NCBI RefSeq assembly: GCF_037975245.1 | Contig: NC_092577.1 | Span: 14,247,013 to 14,311,012, forward strand | DNA: 64,000 nucleotides | Origin: Apostichopus japonicus | Taxonomy: Eukaryota; Echinodermata; Holothuroidea; Aspidochirotida; Stichopodidae | Direction: 5' to 3' | Part shown: positions 10,690 to 26,100 of the stretch, in pieces | Layout: each line of letters opens with the position of its first letter | Numbering within the stretch: position 1 is the stretch's first letter | Made by a program: the position numbers and the translations under genes | Notes under the pieces: model-generated | What the model was told of the DNA's origin: nothing | Databases searched by the model: none | The model's input: only the letters and a program-made list of their open reading frames with translations

Positions 10690-13229
10690 TGAACTAGACA
10701 TAACTGAACTTGCAGGTAAGTACATCGAAGCCCAGTAATTATGTTATACACGTATCAGTTGTAAATTGCCCCTTAGTGACGTCGTTATGGGAATGTCGAA
10801 ATTGTTCAGGAAGTTATGTCGGTCATACAGGGTAATTATGATCTTTTTTTAATCCGATATGAAATTTACGATAGTTGGTGGCAGTAGATATGCGGTTCCC
10901 GTGGTCGTATAAGTGTTAGAAGGATTTTAAAATGGTGACGTATTTTGAACACAGGCAACATATGTTTCCATGGGCAAAGTGAATCGGTTAGATGTTCATC
11001 TGTGCCTGTTTGTCTCGAGTCACTATTCTGGAAATCTTATTATACACCAATTGCAGTATGGATCGTGTGAATTAATAAAACATTTAGGTAGTGGAGTTAA
11101 ATCGGCCAAATCATCCTTCCCTATTTTTTTTTCTTTCCGGCGTGAGAGTGATTATTAAAAAAGGTCCATGTTATGTTGTTGTTTTGATGACTGGTGGGCG
11201 GGGAGGTTGGGAATTAGGGATGGGACTGATCCATTAGGTTTTCTACCTAACACCCTACTCTGCCTATATACTTTAACACAAGCCTAATGTCACTGTACAT
11301 ATATATATATATATATATATATGTTATACTTCATATATAGTTACTACTTACTACATAAAGTTACTACTCGTTACTACTAGTTACTATATGTAATAGTTAC
11401 TACATATATATCCTAATTTTACTACATATATAGCCTAATGTTACTACATATATAGGCCGCCTATATATGTAACCGCCTGAAATCCACCTCGGTTACTTGG
11501 TCCGAAATAAATGGATGGATGGGCCTAGGAAGTGTCCAAAAAACAAAAAAAAGTTGAAGGTCTACAGTCTTGTATGAGGCTAATGCCTCCTCACGCGACT
11601 TTACAACTTAACCCCTGGTCATTGGTAACTTGTCACACCCACACACCAAAGTGTGCCCAATTCAATCAATCTCTCCTGGGGCACCACAGTGCACCACAAT
11701 CACGTGTCCCCACAACCACAACGCCCTCAAATACTAGTAACTAGCCTGTCGTTTCCTTTGACTGGGCATGATGACGTTGAAACACCGCAAGCGCAACACA
11801 TGTCTATAGTAGGATATCTGTGTTACATTACCGAGTACAGTTACTCAAAGGAACGAAGCATTAACATATACGTAAAGTTAAAGAGTTATTGTCTTTATTC
11901 TTCTTAGAAATTACATAGGATTATTATAATGTCCCTATAGTAGCTTCGCAACGGAGATATCATGGCCAATACTGTAGACCTGCTAAATGATTTGCTGTGC
12001 TGCCGGTTTACAGCCGTGAAATTTCCCAGCTAATGTTACCAACCCTGCTACTCTAGCAGTGCCTATCTTAAACGTGTCATTTCACATATAATTAACCCCG
12101 TGACCTTTATTCTGTGAAATGACCGGGTCCACCTAACATAAAGAACTGCTGCAACAGGCGATATAGGCTATACTACTAATAAGCTACTATAGGCTATACT
12201 ACTATATCTAGGCTATAGTACTAGTTACTACTGTATAATTAATAGTTACTACATTATAGCTTAATGTTACTACATATAAAGACTATACGGGCCTTCAGTC
12301 GCGTAATGGTAATTGACTGTAAACAAATGTTCTTTTAAGTAAATTAACCTGATTAAAACTGATTTATACGGCAGGGCTGCATATTTATATCATCTAATTA
12401 AAGACTTACATTAGTTCTTAAATCAGCATATGGGATGGTTTTTCTCACTTATTATATTTAGTGCCCTTGTTTCCGAGAACTCTTCCGAAGTATGTTTCAC
12501 GAGCGATAGGTTGCTAGCTATATCTTTATCATAATTATCTTAGCATCCACACTAGTTTTCATCAGTTAATGTATTTATGTGTATCATCGATAACTGGAAG
12601 ACATCGTCGTTTTGTTTTTCTAGATCAAACTTACCGGATTCATGAAATCTACTTTAGTTTGGACCTTCAACTCCATATCTTCCAGCGAGGAATATCAACA
12701 CAAGCCTATTCGCACTCGTGTGTTGAACTACTTAACTAAGGGCTCAGTCGCTGCAGACACGGTATCTATAAAGCTGTAGCTAACTACTTCGCGATAATAT
12801 ACCTCTTTATATCTGAATCTAATCCGGCTCGTAATTCACCAAAGCCTTATTGCATTTTATCGGTGGATCATACTATACTTAGTGGACTTCCGAGTGACTT
12901 CCGAGGAATTTTGAACTGGGATATTGCTTATAACTAATCAATCACGTATTCATGGACAGCGCCATCTTGATATACAAACTATTTGGCTGCATTTTATATT
13001 ATATATTATACATGCTGCAAAAATCATTTTGTAAAAAAAAGGAAAGATAAATAAAACATATGTTTGTAGAGGCGCATCAGGTTTTTGTTTGTGAAAAGGA
13101 TAGGAGTCCAGAATCTAGCGTCTTCTTCGCTATACAACATCTTTGATTATACCATGTTAACGTTGCAAGTCAATTATATGGTTGGACTTGGGAATCCCTT
13201 CTCACCTCAGTTACCACGGTATTACATTC
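10690..13229. other. Intergenic, no gene seen; short TTACTACATATATAG-type repeats
   Basis: At 11330-11470 and 12160-12290 the words gttactac and catatatag recur irregularly around a short (AT)n at 11300-11322. No coding exon is recognised. If the NXPE transcript has untranslated upstream exons or a promoter, they could lie in this stretch, but nothing in the sequence fixes them. Confidence 0.4.
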
Positions 13230-13730
13230 ATGTAGGCACATACATTATGCATGTGAAGGTTCAAAGTCAATTCAAGGCTTCCGGTCTTGGAGTTCTGGCA
13301 AAAATTCCTTTTCGACCTCTGACCTTTCACATTAGGGTCATCACGGGACATGGTTCTACGTACTTTGATAGAAATCGGTCGAGGCGTTTGAGAGGAATTC
13401 TTTTTACGAAACCTTGCGCTAAATATATACATTTGAGCTTTGCATTGTGACCTGTTACCACATAGTTTGATAGTGCTTGGCATTTCTATTATACCACTTA
13501 AAGTTACATTGGAGTAAACTTTCATGTCCACGCAATGTTCTTCCCTTGGAGAAAATTCCCTTTTCACCTAGTTTGACCTATGACCTTTCGTTGTGAGGAT
13601 CATTGAAGCACCTTCTCACCAAGTTTGAAGATAATCGGCCCGGTCGTTTGGAATGAATTTTTCACACAAACATTGTCATTAATGGACACGCACATACATA
13701 CACACACCCGCATACGGACCGCTTTTTAAC
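13230..13730 (+). repeat. Interspersed repeat with recurring 'tgacctttcac ... aatcggtcg' modules
   Basis: Two degenerate modules of roughly 280-300 bp each read as 'aaaattccttttcgacctctgacctttcacattagg' type sequence followed by 'tttgatagaaatcggtcgaggcgttt' type sequence. Words of this kind are common in interspersed repeats of invertebrates. The ORFs crossing it on both strands are shadows of the repeat. Confidence 0.5.
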
Positions 13731-14052
13731 CCTCCGGTCACTTCTGGTCAATTCCGGTCACCCTCTGTCACCCACCTCGTGTGACCCGCCACCCCGACAC
13801 TCGCTACTCAGGAACAATAACTTACACCTTTACAACCGTTGTTATGATTACTGACACAATTAACCTTGATATGCTCCATTGAACAACCGACTATACATTG
13901 ATCTCAGCCTCCCATATATCGATAAGTTATGGTTATATATGTAATCGCTCATATCTTGTTATAAGGCGCAGCCTAAACAGATAAGAGTGTGGTTTACACG
14001 GCATGTCTATACGTAACAATGTTCTGTTACTTCCAAACCATTTTCGATTAAC

Positions 14053-14208
14053 ATGGATCACGGGACACGATTCGTTATCGTTCTAGCCACTGCTACTTCT
14101 GTGTATTTCTTTTTTGTGTTACAAGATGGTTACAATTGTGTCAGTAATCGGAAAATCAAGGGATTTCTCCCAATTCGTCAAGTGACAGCCAAATACTCTA
14201 CTCAGTCG
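14053..14208 (+). CDS. NXPE: NXPE exon 1 (start codon, signal-anchor)
   Basis: Begins [20 protein letters not shown] and ends ...YSTQS before gtaagt. The hydrophobic stretch at residues 7-23 fits the N-terminal anchor of NXPE proteins. The length, 156 nt, leaves phase 0, which is what exon 2 requires. There is no other downstream candidate with an initiator and a matching donor that I could find. Untranslated sequence upstream is not delimited. An additional small exon between this and exon 2 cannot be excluded. Confidence 0.6.
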
Positions 14209-14345
14209 GTAAGTTTATTTATTCTTTTTTTCTTTCTTTTTTTGCGAGAAAGAAATACGAAAGTGAGTTTGCAGCGCTGCATTTCACATAAATAAGGGGT
14301 TATTTTCGTGGTCAAAAAAGATTTGTCAGTAAGCCTGCCTTTTTA

Positions 14346-14394
<49 letters not shown>

Positions 14395-14448
14395 TATATA
14401 TATATATATGTTTATATATATATATATATATAAATATATATATATATG

Positions 14449-14491
<43 letters not shown>

Positions 14492-17400
14492 TGGCGTAAT
14501 GTGACTATCGGATGAACAACAATATAAATTGTGAGAAAACACACAAATAAAAACAGAAGACAAAAACAAAAACACATGCTCAATATTTTGTCGTGTTGGA
14601 ACGTAATAATAATATTATAATAAACTCTATATTTTTCCAATATCAGCAATATTATGATGGCATACATCTTTATATGGTACTACATAACTCTCTCATTTAT
14701 GCTGTTATTGGGTCATTCGCTTGTGATATTATCTTGCTATGCATCAAAATGCCATTGCAGTGTACTAGTTACGGTATTAACAGTAACATTACCGTGACTC
14801 AAATGTCAGCACGGACATACAGTGAGCAAGATCAGATGCTAACATCCTTGGCAACATTAGAGTGACTATACATTCAAATAAGCTTGGCTGTCCTGCTAAT
14901 GGTCAGACAGCCTCGGTCACCTCTACCACTGTTGCCGCCCAGTGAAAGGTATTTCCGTACAACTATTACTATCATGTGCGTACGAGCCCAATTTGAGAGG
15001 AGGGGGGTGTGTAAAGAAAAATTTAACCAATATGGAAGGCGTACTTGTGAAATCCACCTCACCTTTGAAATTCGAATTCTTTATAAGTAATGCCAACATT
15101 GATACATATCATAACATCATCTTGGGACAGCGAAGGGAAGCATGGATTTCGCTCTGTGTCAAAATTCCACAACATCAATGTCAGATCGGTTGGGCAAGCT
15201 TAGAATGTTAGCCTAAGTTTTTTTTTTAAGGAACTACTGACTCTGATCAAACAAGATTATTGCACTTTAGTGTTTTTTATATAGGCATTGCCCGAAACAA
15301 TATCAGCATATTGGCAGAATTGTCACGGAAATATCTTATTGTTGTTGTAAGGGAGGAGGGGCTGCTTTGTACGCTATGATTACTATTGGGAAAGCAATAC
15401 ATTGAAGACACATTTCTTACACTAATTTTACTGGATCATTTAAGAAAAGAACACCTATATCATATATGGCCTAGATGGTACATGAATGAGCATTAATGAT
15501 ATCTAAAACACGATTTACCACTTCACAGTGGCGTGTCCGTGCCAGTATGTCAAAGCTGGCCGTGAGGGTGGGGGGGGGGGGCCTGCAGACTTTAAATTCC
15601 TCACTGATTAAGGTATATGGCAGAAATTTTGAGATATAGCCGGAGGCGAATAATGGATTTTATAAGGGAGGGTACCGTACATGGGTTATCGTAGCCGACT
15701 CCTATGTTGGTGGGGGAGGGTATTCCACCCCCTCCCAACCCCAAGTTTAAAAGGTCAACTGCTGCATTCATGAGCATAGATATAGGTCCATACAAGTATA
15801 GCTCTAAATTCAAGATTTATGCTACAAACTTGCCCGACTGATTTAGGTTAGTGACATAACTCTCTGTTGGGGGGGGGGGGGGGGTATGACTTAAATATTT
15901 GATAAAGGAGAGCGTGGTTGTGCTAATAAATAATAATAAATTCATAATTTCCCCGACTGATTGGGACCTGAAATTTGGTGGGAGGGCCAGAGGCGAATGA
16001 AGCATTTTATAATGGAGTGGTGTTGTTTTTGGGATCATTTAAGCCGCCCCCTATGTAGGAGACCGGGGGGGGGGGTCCTCCCCTGTAAAAAAATAAAATG
16101 TATAGTTCAATGGTGCAATTTGAGGCATATTTAGACTTTTAGTTAGCTCTCTATAGGAGTCGCCCTAAACGCAAGGTTGCTTGAAGTTGAATAAAGGAAT
16201 GGGAGGGAAGGGAGGGAAGATGGGACACAGGTAGTAAAGGTCCTTTTCTTTTCCTAGCTGAGTGCAAAACTCCACCGACTGAACCCCCCCCCCTCCCCGG
16301 TTTGACGATGGCCCCGGCTCCATGACGCCACCGCAACTTCATTACAATGCTTTTGCTACTTCTAGTAGTCCTAAATGAAAATGTTAATCAAATGTTTCAT
16401 AAATCGTCAAGGTCAACAAAATATATTCTTTAATCTCCATATATGATCAACATCTGCCCTTGATAAATTGGAACTGATTTGTCAATAAGCCATTGAACTA
16501 ATTGGTCTATGCGGCAAGCCTGGAGATTGGGGAAGGTTAGGGGCAACAAGTCAAAAATAATGTATTCTTATCTTGATATGATATTTAAGGAAAATGGGTA
16601 AGGAATGAAAAAAATGACCCGGTGACATAATTGTTACTTATGTTTTATATTTCTCGACGACACCGGACCTGTGTAGCTAGAATAATTAGCAGTCCAGGCA
16701 CTGGAATGGAAGCATAGTCTGTTAGCGGTCTACAATATATCCGAATAAATGTACAGTTGTGCTTATATATAATCACTCTTTTTAAGAAAGTAAAAACTAA
16801 GGAAAGAAACATTGGTACATTATTACTATAGACAGCAGTCGCTGTCGTTCGATAAACCAATATTAATATTGACTGCGTTTGGCATCTCGTTCCATTGATT
16901 GATTCCAGTATAACGTATCAAATTATAAATATATGTGCATAAATTAATACGAACTATACCAATTTGAATTTATATTTAGCATTATGATACGAAATAGGTT
17001 ATTTTTTTTCAAAACTAAAATTTAAAAAATATAAACCCAAAGGAAATTCAAGTATTTTTGTTAAAATAACACCATTAATGAGTAAGTCAGAAATAAGAAC
17101 GAAATATTAAAAATTGAATTTACACAGTAGGTTAGTTTTCAAAATAAAAATTGAAATTAAAAACAAATCAAGTATTTATTAAAATAACACACATCAATGA
17201 GTAAGTCAGAAATATAAATCAAATCAAACGGGACATGGCATAAATATAACCAAACAGTTTCTACTCCTCCCACCCCACCCCACCCCCCCCCGTCCCAGTA
17301 AACATTCCGACAGAACAAATATGGTACCACTAAAACAATTGTTCTGTCCTGTTAAAGTACACCTCCTCACTGACATCATAAATTGGTCATGTTTACAACT

Positions 17401-19994
17401 TGTTTGTTTTAATCAATGTTCTATCAGCTGTACAAATACATGTTAATGTCAAATTGCGATCATTTTGCAATCTTAAAGTAAGTTAGTTCATCTTTAAATT
17501 AGTGATAAAATGAATGATTTCGAATGGGTATGATTGGTCACATCGGGAGCGGCGGAAACGAGTAGGTAAAGGAGGACGCCTTTCATCTCTACATATAGTT
17601 TTGAGGAACAAAGAAAAAAGTGTCTCATCGTTCATAAATGAAAAGTCGCTGTGATTTGTGTCAATAAAAGGTGACCTTTTTACATTTTTGTGACTAAGCC
17701 CTCGTTTGGGTATTTAAAAAATGCCTCATTTCATTGGGAAGTTACAAAAAAAAGACGAAATGAAGAAAGAAATGTTTTAATATTATATATGTTATGTAGA
17801 GTTTCAGCACAACGCAACCAAACATTCAATTTCAGTTGAAACCCAATATAAATTTTCTGTGAATAGAAAAATCTTAGGAAATGAAAAACTGTATCTCAAT
17901 AATACATACTAATTTATTAATAATATATATAAATACATGTATTATTGAAGAACAAATATGAGAGGTTATTAGTAAAGGCCGTCTGTAAGAAAACAAATAA
18001 TGGTTGAAAAGGTTGAAAATGTTAGTAAGATTTGATCAAGAGGGAATCCACGGAGTTGCATATCTCTTCGTACTGAAGAACTGAATCATAAAGATAAATC
18101 GATCGCATGTGCTATCAGGATTACAGTAAGAACTATATGGAACACTGTAATATAAATACTGCATCAACGACAGCTAAAATGTAAGTTACGACTGGGCGAA
18201 TTAGTCTAAACCTTCATACCATAGAGCAGAATATGAACTTATATTTGCTATATTTTGTACCAATTGCTTGTCGGGTCGTCGTTGGCTCCTGCCCTGCGAC
18301 CTGGATTGTGGTTTATTCATTCCATTGGAACTTTGATGGAAGATAAGTTTGAGTCGTATTGTCAATACTATGCTATAGAGTTGCAGGCATAGCCCCCCCT
18401 CCACCCCAGGGTTGCAACAAGGCAAGTTGTTATTCATTTTAAACTGCAATAGTATAACAAGGAATTAAAAGTGATGATGGATCCAGACTAGGCCGAACTT
18501 ACAGTAGGCTAGGCCTAACAGCCAAACATTGCCAAACCCAGCCTAACGTGAGGCCTAGCATATAACTTGTGTTAGGTAGACCGTAACACGTAGGATAGTT
18601 GTGGCCTAGGGGTTGGCCTAAGGCAGGACCTCGACTTAAGTCAATGCTGATCGTCCCAGTCTGTATCCCATAGCATATTTTGTCAATTTCTATTGGCAAG
18701 TCAGAGTATATACTAGTTACCAAAAATATTGTTAGCCTAGGTCAAGCCTTTAGCCTATATGGTCCATGACTAGTAGGCCTAATATACTGTAGTATTGTAC
18801 TGGCAGCCCTAGGCTATTTTAAAAAGTTGTAAAATGATGGTTCCAATAGAGTAATGCTGAGAATAACACATTATCAACCATAAATTCACACAGACTCCTG
18901 CCCAAAGTTTGGTCAACAATTTAGGGCCTAGGCTAGACGCGCAGCGATAATAATATTCCAAGGTACGCTACATATCCAAATTGGGGAGAAGCACATTACA
19001 GTAATTTAGCGTAAAATCGTTAAATAGAATGTCTTTCTTTAATAAATCCCACCCAAATACCGCAACCGTCTAATACACCCTGTGTAGACCAACTTCCACA
19101 GTTTTTGCAGTGAAGGCTTCCGCCATAGGTAGGCCTATACAGTAGTGACATAGATCCACTCATTTCCAAGTCCAAATAGTCTAAGGTACGTCTAACAGGC
19201 ACAACGTATTTCTTTCTTTAACAGATCACGCCTCCTAAGCCATGAGCAGTGAAGAGAAAGAATAGTATTTCTTCACATACAACTTTGGAGCCAGATGGCT
19301 CAGTCACCAGGGAGCCAATATATTATTTTAATTTTTCTGGTTTAAAAGGTAGGCGGAAGTGCCAATGTCTCAAGGAAATGGGATCCCATCATGCCAAGCA
19401 GCAACAGCAGTGATCATTATGAACACAACTGCAGTAAACGAGGAAAAGCCGGACAGAACAAAAAAAAAAGAGGATGAAATCACAGCATGGCAGAAAATCC
19501 ACCAAAACCTCCACTCTGCCCTCTTAGAGTCTGTTATTCCCTCTTCAGAGAGTTGCCAAAGTTTTAATACATGTCTTCATCACATGTAGTCTGTTATGAC
19601 TGCACCTCAACAGCAGTGATGCGCGCACAGTGCACAGTGGAACTAACACACTGAGAAAAGCCAGTTTCATGGCCTATGTTCAAGGTACTGTACCTGAGTG
19701 TATTTTCCCCCTGTTTTTCCCAGTTATGAATTATCACCATATTTTATGTTATGAATTATATAATATGCTTTACCACCAAGGAAGTTTATTTAATTTTAAA
19801 CCGCACCTTGTAGACAGATCACTGAATGTTACGTCATTAGGCAGAGTCATGTATTTTTCAAAAGTACGAGCTACTGCACCATTCTGTCCTTTCACACTCA
19901 AACAATTTATGTTCATGTACGGCAAATGTACAAATTTACGTGTATTACCAAATTTTTGTTTATAAAATAATTGAAACCCGAATGAAAGATTTTT

Positions 19995-20056
<62 letters not shown>

Positions 20057-20119
20057 AGCTGTGGATATGTATTTATATATATGTATTTATTTATTTATAT
20101 ATATGTATTTATATATATG

Positions 20120-20166
<47 letters not shown>

Positions 20167-23100
20167 TTGTGTACGTACCGTCTGTTTTTTGGTATAATGG
20201 AAGTTTCATTTAAATGCATCATTTTCATTTCAATGCATGTTGTTACTATATATCAGTGACAGATCCAATGACAGATATTAGTTACCTCGTCAACATTTAT
20301 AGGCTGTACGGCTACACAGTCCAGAATATCGTATGCAGCGTGCTCTTATATCATTAACATTAACTTTGTTTTGCGATTGGAGTGATGTCAAAGTAGATAA
20401 TCAGAGTCCTCCCGAAATTCAATTAACATGTGACAACAAATAAAATAAAAGAGTGTATGTTAAACATACGAGGTCGAGTACCGTGCGTCAGGGTTCCCTT
20501 TTCTCGAGCGATACGTCACACAAAATGGAGGCCAGACAAATGTTAACCTTTCTAAAAACTTACTTTGGAAGTAGAGTCTATTCTGGTTGTGTGGGTGGTA
20601 AGGGGTTGAACCACATTCACATGTGGGTGGGTGGGAAGCGTTATTTCCATAGCAACAGGTGGATATCTAGTCAAATGATGAAAAGACCAATCAAGTGTCA
20701 CATGTAGTACGTTATGCCAATACAAGAGGGGGGAAATATGATCACTACCTTCTGTCGGAACCCATTGAGAACACCCTTGTAGACAGTCTTTCACCAATTT
20801 AGTACCACTCATTTAGCATGCCACTTGCTCAGCATCAAGTACAATTCGTTTTCTCAAAGTATGTAGGTTATGTTTTCAATGTACTGTTGTGGAAAGTACA
20901 AAAAGGGAGACAGAGAAAATACACACACACACTGAATACTATTACCACTTACAATTATACTTGGGGTTACTTTCTTCCATATTAGGTAGTTTCAAGGCCC
21001 GTCAACAATTTCAGCCACTTGAATGTGTGCTATATGACAAACACCTACCTACCTACCTTAGGAATTGGAGCAGCATCTCAAATTTAAGACGAAAGACTAA
21101 AAATTAAGTAGATGTTATTGGTTGTATTTATGCATTCTGATGTCTGTTAAAGAAAGATGACTTAAAACAGTCGGAATAATCATATCCCTTCCATTTCTAA
21201 TACATGAAAAATGGCTAGCAGACCACACCACCACTTTAACATCTCTTTCAAGTCATCATATGACATATATCCTATGCCAATCCTTTGGATAACCTGTACA
21301 CATGATTACTTAAAGGCTAAGTACATGTCAATAGGTAACCTCTACCAATGTAAGAATTATGCTTGTCATTGAATAATCCCTGCATCTGAGTGAGAACTGT
21401 AGTGTTGCCCTATAGTAGAGCTTGCCCTTAAGTTGTATTCATAGTATGTTACAAATAAAAGAGGCACTGCATGAAATATGATAACAGTTCATGTGTACTT
21501 TGCAATTATTTCCTCCTTATTTGACTTCGTGGAAAATTCATATCACAAGTGAAAGTTACTAACCAGGAAATTGAAATAAATACAGTTATGACTATGTCAG
21601 GTCTGACTTGAATCTCTAGTGGTTACAAAATCAAAACTGCTTTAAGTGATGCTTCTTTTAAGTGCTTCTTTTTGTGTAAGCAATGCAAAAGCCATAGGAA
21701 TAGTCCCACAGTTAAGTTGCTCCAAAGAATCAATCTCATGAAGGTGAGAACTTTGGAAGTATAGTCTCCATCATCATTGGGCTCGGCAAGAAAAGAACGT
21801 CTGACATTTACAATTTTATAACTCTGGAAGTGTTCATTTAGGATCCCATTGAAAATGTCTTCAAACATTCATCATATATACATGAATGCAAGACTGGTAA
21901 ATACTTCCCATTGACACATGCAAAAATCTTTGAAGTTTTTCCAGAGTAGCTAATCAGAGTACCTTATATAGGTTCCATACCATTACATCTGTTCTGATCT
22001 AACCAATGCAACAACAATTTCCTTCATTTAGTAATCTGTTGAATATAAACTTGGCAACAAAAAAAATAAGGAAAGATTTTCTTGCCCTGACCATAAAAAT
22101 CTTGTCTTACCAAAACATAATTTGACAATGGAGATAACATATTGCAAGCAGTAAGAATATTTTTATAAGATGGATTAATGAAGAACCTATCTGATGGCAT
22201 TTGGTAATATTTGTTTTTGTTTTGTCAGTGGCATCTTTATAAGGAAAACATTTGGTAGTAACATGTTACTGATGGACATTGCATTTTACACATAATAGTA
22301 AATGAAATCATACACAAGACAAAAAAGGCATTTTAAAGCAGTGGTGAATAAATGAAATGTTTTGACGTCTCTGTAATGTGTACAATTTCTCAACATGAAG
22401 ATGAATAGCTCACTATCACCTCCACCACCACCACCACCACCTCCAATTGAATTGAATCAAATTGGAGAGAGAATGACAAGGAACATGCAATCAGCTATCA
22501 CTTGTATTTTTACCCAAAACACATACATACATGTGTAAAATAGTCTTCTTGTGAAATATTGATGAATACTCACTAATTATGTATTTGTTACCATCTCATT
22601 TAACAACAACCATGCATATGAATCACTGCAGTAAAGATTTACTACAATAATTACATACTTTCACAGGAAAAGAAGCAGTTTGTAGTTAAGCAATGAAATT
22701 TGGGGTGCACAATGTTTTCAGTTACTGTAAATGTTTTGTCCTTATACAACTGCGTTTAAGTCTACCAATATCAAAAAATAGCAATTTACATGTAAAGCAC
22801 ATGCCAACAGATTATTTATCCTTCACCACACTATTTGGTTAAACGAGATCAAAATAGCAATATGTAGAAATACAAAAATGCACACAAAAAATGCAGATCT
22901 TTCCAGTAAAATGTTACATATTAAATATTGATTGTGGTGAAATTTCTGTTCCGTTTGGAATTAGGATTTTGTCATTGAAGCTATAATGTGCACCAACAGT
23001 TAAGTTACTGTACAGTATGGTACACACGAGTGGTTCCTTCGATGCACAATCACATGAATATGTTCTGTTTTCCTATTAATTTGAGTCAAATTTCTACTTC

Positions 23101-26100
23101 AAAACCTATGCATTTCTGGGCAAGCTAGCAACTCTACCTACAAAGCATCGAAAAAAAAAACCGTACAGTATTTTTGTCGCATGTATCAGTGATAACACAC
23201 TGGTTTCACTTTGAAATAAAAGTGGTCAATGAGCATTCATGCAGAAGCTACTGTACTGTGGTTGTTCACTTCCAAATGGAAGACTAGTTTGTTGTTGTAT
23301 TGAAACTAGAAATCAACCACCCATCATAATTTAATTAGATCTTACAATTACTTGCACTTTCTAGAAATCAACCACTCATCAAAATGCAATGATAAGATCT
23401 TACAAGTACTTGAACTTTACCTTCCATTACAAATATTTAGGATAAGTTTAAGTTTAAATATCAGAACTCACTTTTGGAAAGTAAATTGAAGTGACTTACT
23501 CGTGAATGGCTTATACAGTAAATACTTTGCAGTCATGATGGCGTTGGTGTGTTTGTGTATGTATATAAGTGTGTATGTGTGGGTGTGTATGTATGTATGT
23601 ATGTATGTAGGTATGTATGTGTTCAGGTTTGTAAACAAAATAACTCAATATTGTCAACTTGGATGGACTTCAAACATGACGGCTTAGCCAAATGTCATAC
23701 AAGGTGAGCAAATGTCAAAAACCGAGAATCTTGTAGACAGGCTAACTCAGGAAATAAACATTGGTTTATTCTTAACTATGAGATGTACAGTGACCTCTCA
23801 CTTGCTACAGATTTGGGTAGAGTCAATGTGTTTTTAGATGTTACCTTTTTTAAGCTGTGGTCAAAGGGCATTTAAGGTCAGTTGAGCGCCATAAAGTGTA
23901 ATTCCAGTATGAGTGCCATATATACAATCAGTAACAAGCATGTACAATTTTGGGTAGAGGTCATTGGTCAGTTGAGCTCCCTAAAATGGCAAATCCTTAA
24001 ACCTTGTAACCATGATAACTCAAGATTGCAACTGAAGTGGATAGGAAACAAAAGTGAGTTTATGGCTGCTTTCATTTTTTGCTGAGGTCAAATTTCATTC
24101 TGAGCAACTGTATATGGAGAGTATTTAAAGAGGAAATACATCTTCACAACATTCAATATTAGTGGAGTTGACAACAAATGACCTCCTAACTTACAGCAAT
24201 TTAACTTCTAAAACAAATTCATAAAAATGATATTTCCTGCAATCTGAAAAAAAAGATGTTATGCACTAAGATCATACTCTACAGTATGGTAACAATTTAG
24301 CAAATGTTGGTGCCATACTCTTTAAATAACTGAAAAAAAGATCATCCTTTCGTTTCATCTAAGTAGTGCTATCTTCATCTGTCTCAATCATGGTTTCACC
24401 TTTGACCAATGAGTAATTGCAGAAAAGAATGCACAACACACTCTAGCAACTGCCTATAGTACTCTGATCCAGACAGAGTCGTGGATGGTCTCAAACCAAT
24501 TAAATTCATGATGTGACAGAAGAAGAGAGTGATTGCACGAAGGAGATTTATTTTGCTGTTCCAGATGCTGCTGCTCTTTGACAGATGTTTTATAATAGTG
24601 AATGCTAAGGGATACATGGAACTTTTAATGGACAATTCTATTATGTGTTACTTTTAAATCGGTTAGATCAACAAACCAGCACTGCATGGTATTCATCGCC
24701 CAGGGTAACAGACAATGGCATAGAAATCATGTTGTAATTATTCATTCAGTCGTGGTGTTTTGGTAGATTGTACATCGGCCTAGATCGTTCAAGACTTGCG
24801 TGTTATAAACAGCAAATTATTACACGTATACGTTGCAAATCGAAAGATAAACATATATTACACACACCATACGTTGTGTGCTTCCATTGTATATGTACAC
24901 CGATACGATTACATCAAATATAACGATATTTAATACCATATTACTAATAGTGGCAGATCACACACTAAGCTATAGGGAACTTATCGAAGGCAAAGTTTCA
25001 AAGTTAGTTATTTGTACCTGTTGTAATATCTTATACATCTTCATATATAAAGATGTTAGTTGACATGTGAGCAAATATTTTGAACTGAACTGAATTAGTC
25101 GGTAGTAGAAATTCAGTGCAGTTTTACTTAAGAGCATTTACGTTTGTAGGTTAATGAAGAAATTGGGGTGATATTCTAAAAGAGATATTCAAGATTATTC
25201 CTGAGAAATTCAGAATTTATTACTGAGAGTAGAAATGAATCTATGAAAAAAGGTAGTTCTCAGAGTGACTAGTATAGTTGGTTGTGGAGTCAAAAAGAAG
25301 ATTGAACAGGGGTACAACAGCACGAAAAGATACAATACACTTTAATTTAAAAAAATTATATATCCACATGTGAATGCCAAATTTTGAAATCTCAACATCG
25401 CTTCTCCATTTGTTACCAATTGCATTTGTAACCAATTGCTTTTGTTACCAATTGCATTTGTTACCAATTTGTTACCAAGTACAATCTACGAAATCCTACT
25501 ATCTTGCCAACTTTTAGAATTATGCTTTTTAAAAACTAATTTATCTACAGAGCAGCCATTAATATGCAAAATGGGTTCATGGAATCTCTGTTATAATCAT
25601 TTTAATCTTTCAAACTTCTAATCCTCCATATAATGTCTTATTCGATCATGCTTTCATGATTGTACATTTTTACGTCTTTTATGTTTCATTATATTGTATC
25701 CTATTTATAAATTTTGTAATTTATACTGGAATAAAGAAATTGAAAATTGAAATTTCGTACATGTGTCCATTAGCACTTTTTAACCTCCATCTCAATAGTG
25801 TAGACAGTATGACCCGAGTCTTGATTTTTCAAACTGCCACACTTTGCCAAGTCGATGAATCTGTGTGTGGTCAAACCATCAAAGTAATAATGCAAATGAA
25901 AGAAGCTACACCAACTTCCATGTTTCAAAATGCAAAATTATTTTGAAAGTTTTTTAAACACTTTTCTTAACAATGTCAAGTGACATTGCCAACATTACTT
26001 TCAGTCAGGATCATTCTGACTGAAAACTAATTAAATTTTACTCTTAAGTTTTACATAACATCTTTTCTAAAAGCATTGGAAATTACATACGAAGTACAAA

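Noticed and set aside
13085-13567. Overlapping frames of 121 and 118 codons on opposite strands
   Set aside because: They cross an interspersed repeat with recurring tgaccttt modules; neither frame has recognisable content.
19359-19589. Open frame with [16 protein letters not shown], weakly reminiscent of a B-box-like segment in some large transposases
   Set aside because: The cysteines and histidines are not in a usable pattern, an A run distorts the frame, and nothing around it supports a gene.
21623-21868. Minus-strand frame with a hydrophobic segment
   Set aside because: No splice context, no family match, and no neighbouring exon on the same strand.
24396-24635. Minus-strand frame ending in [13 protein letters not shown]
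   Set aside because: It looks protein-like but has no convincing start, splice sites or recognised family; likely chance in AT-rich sequence.
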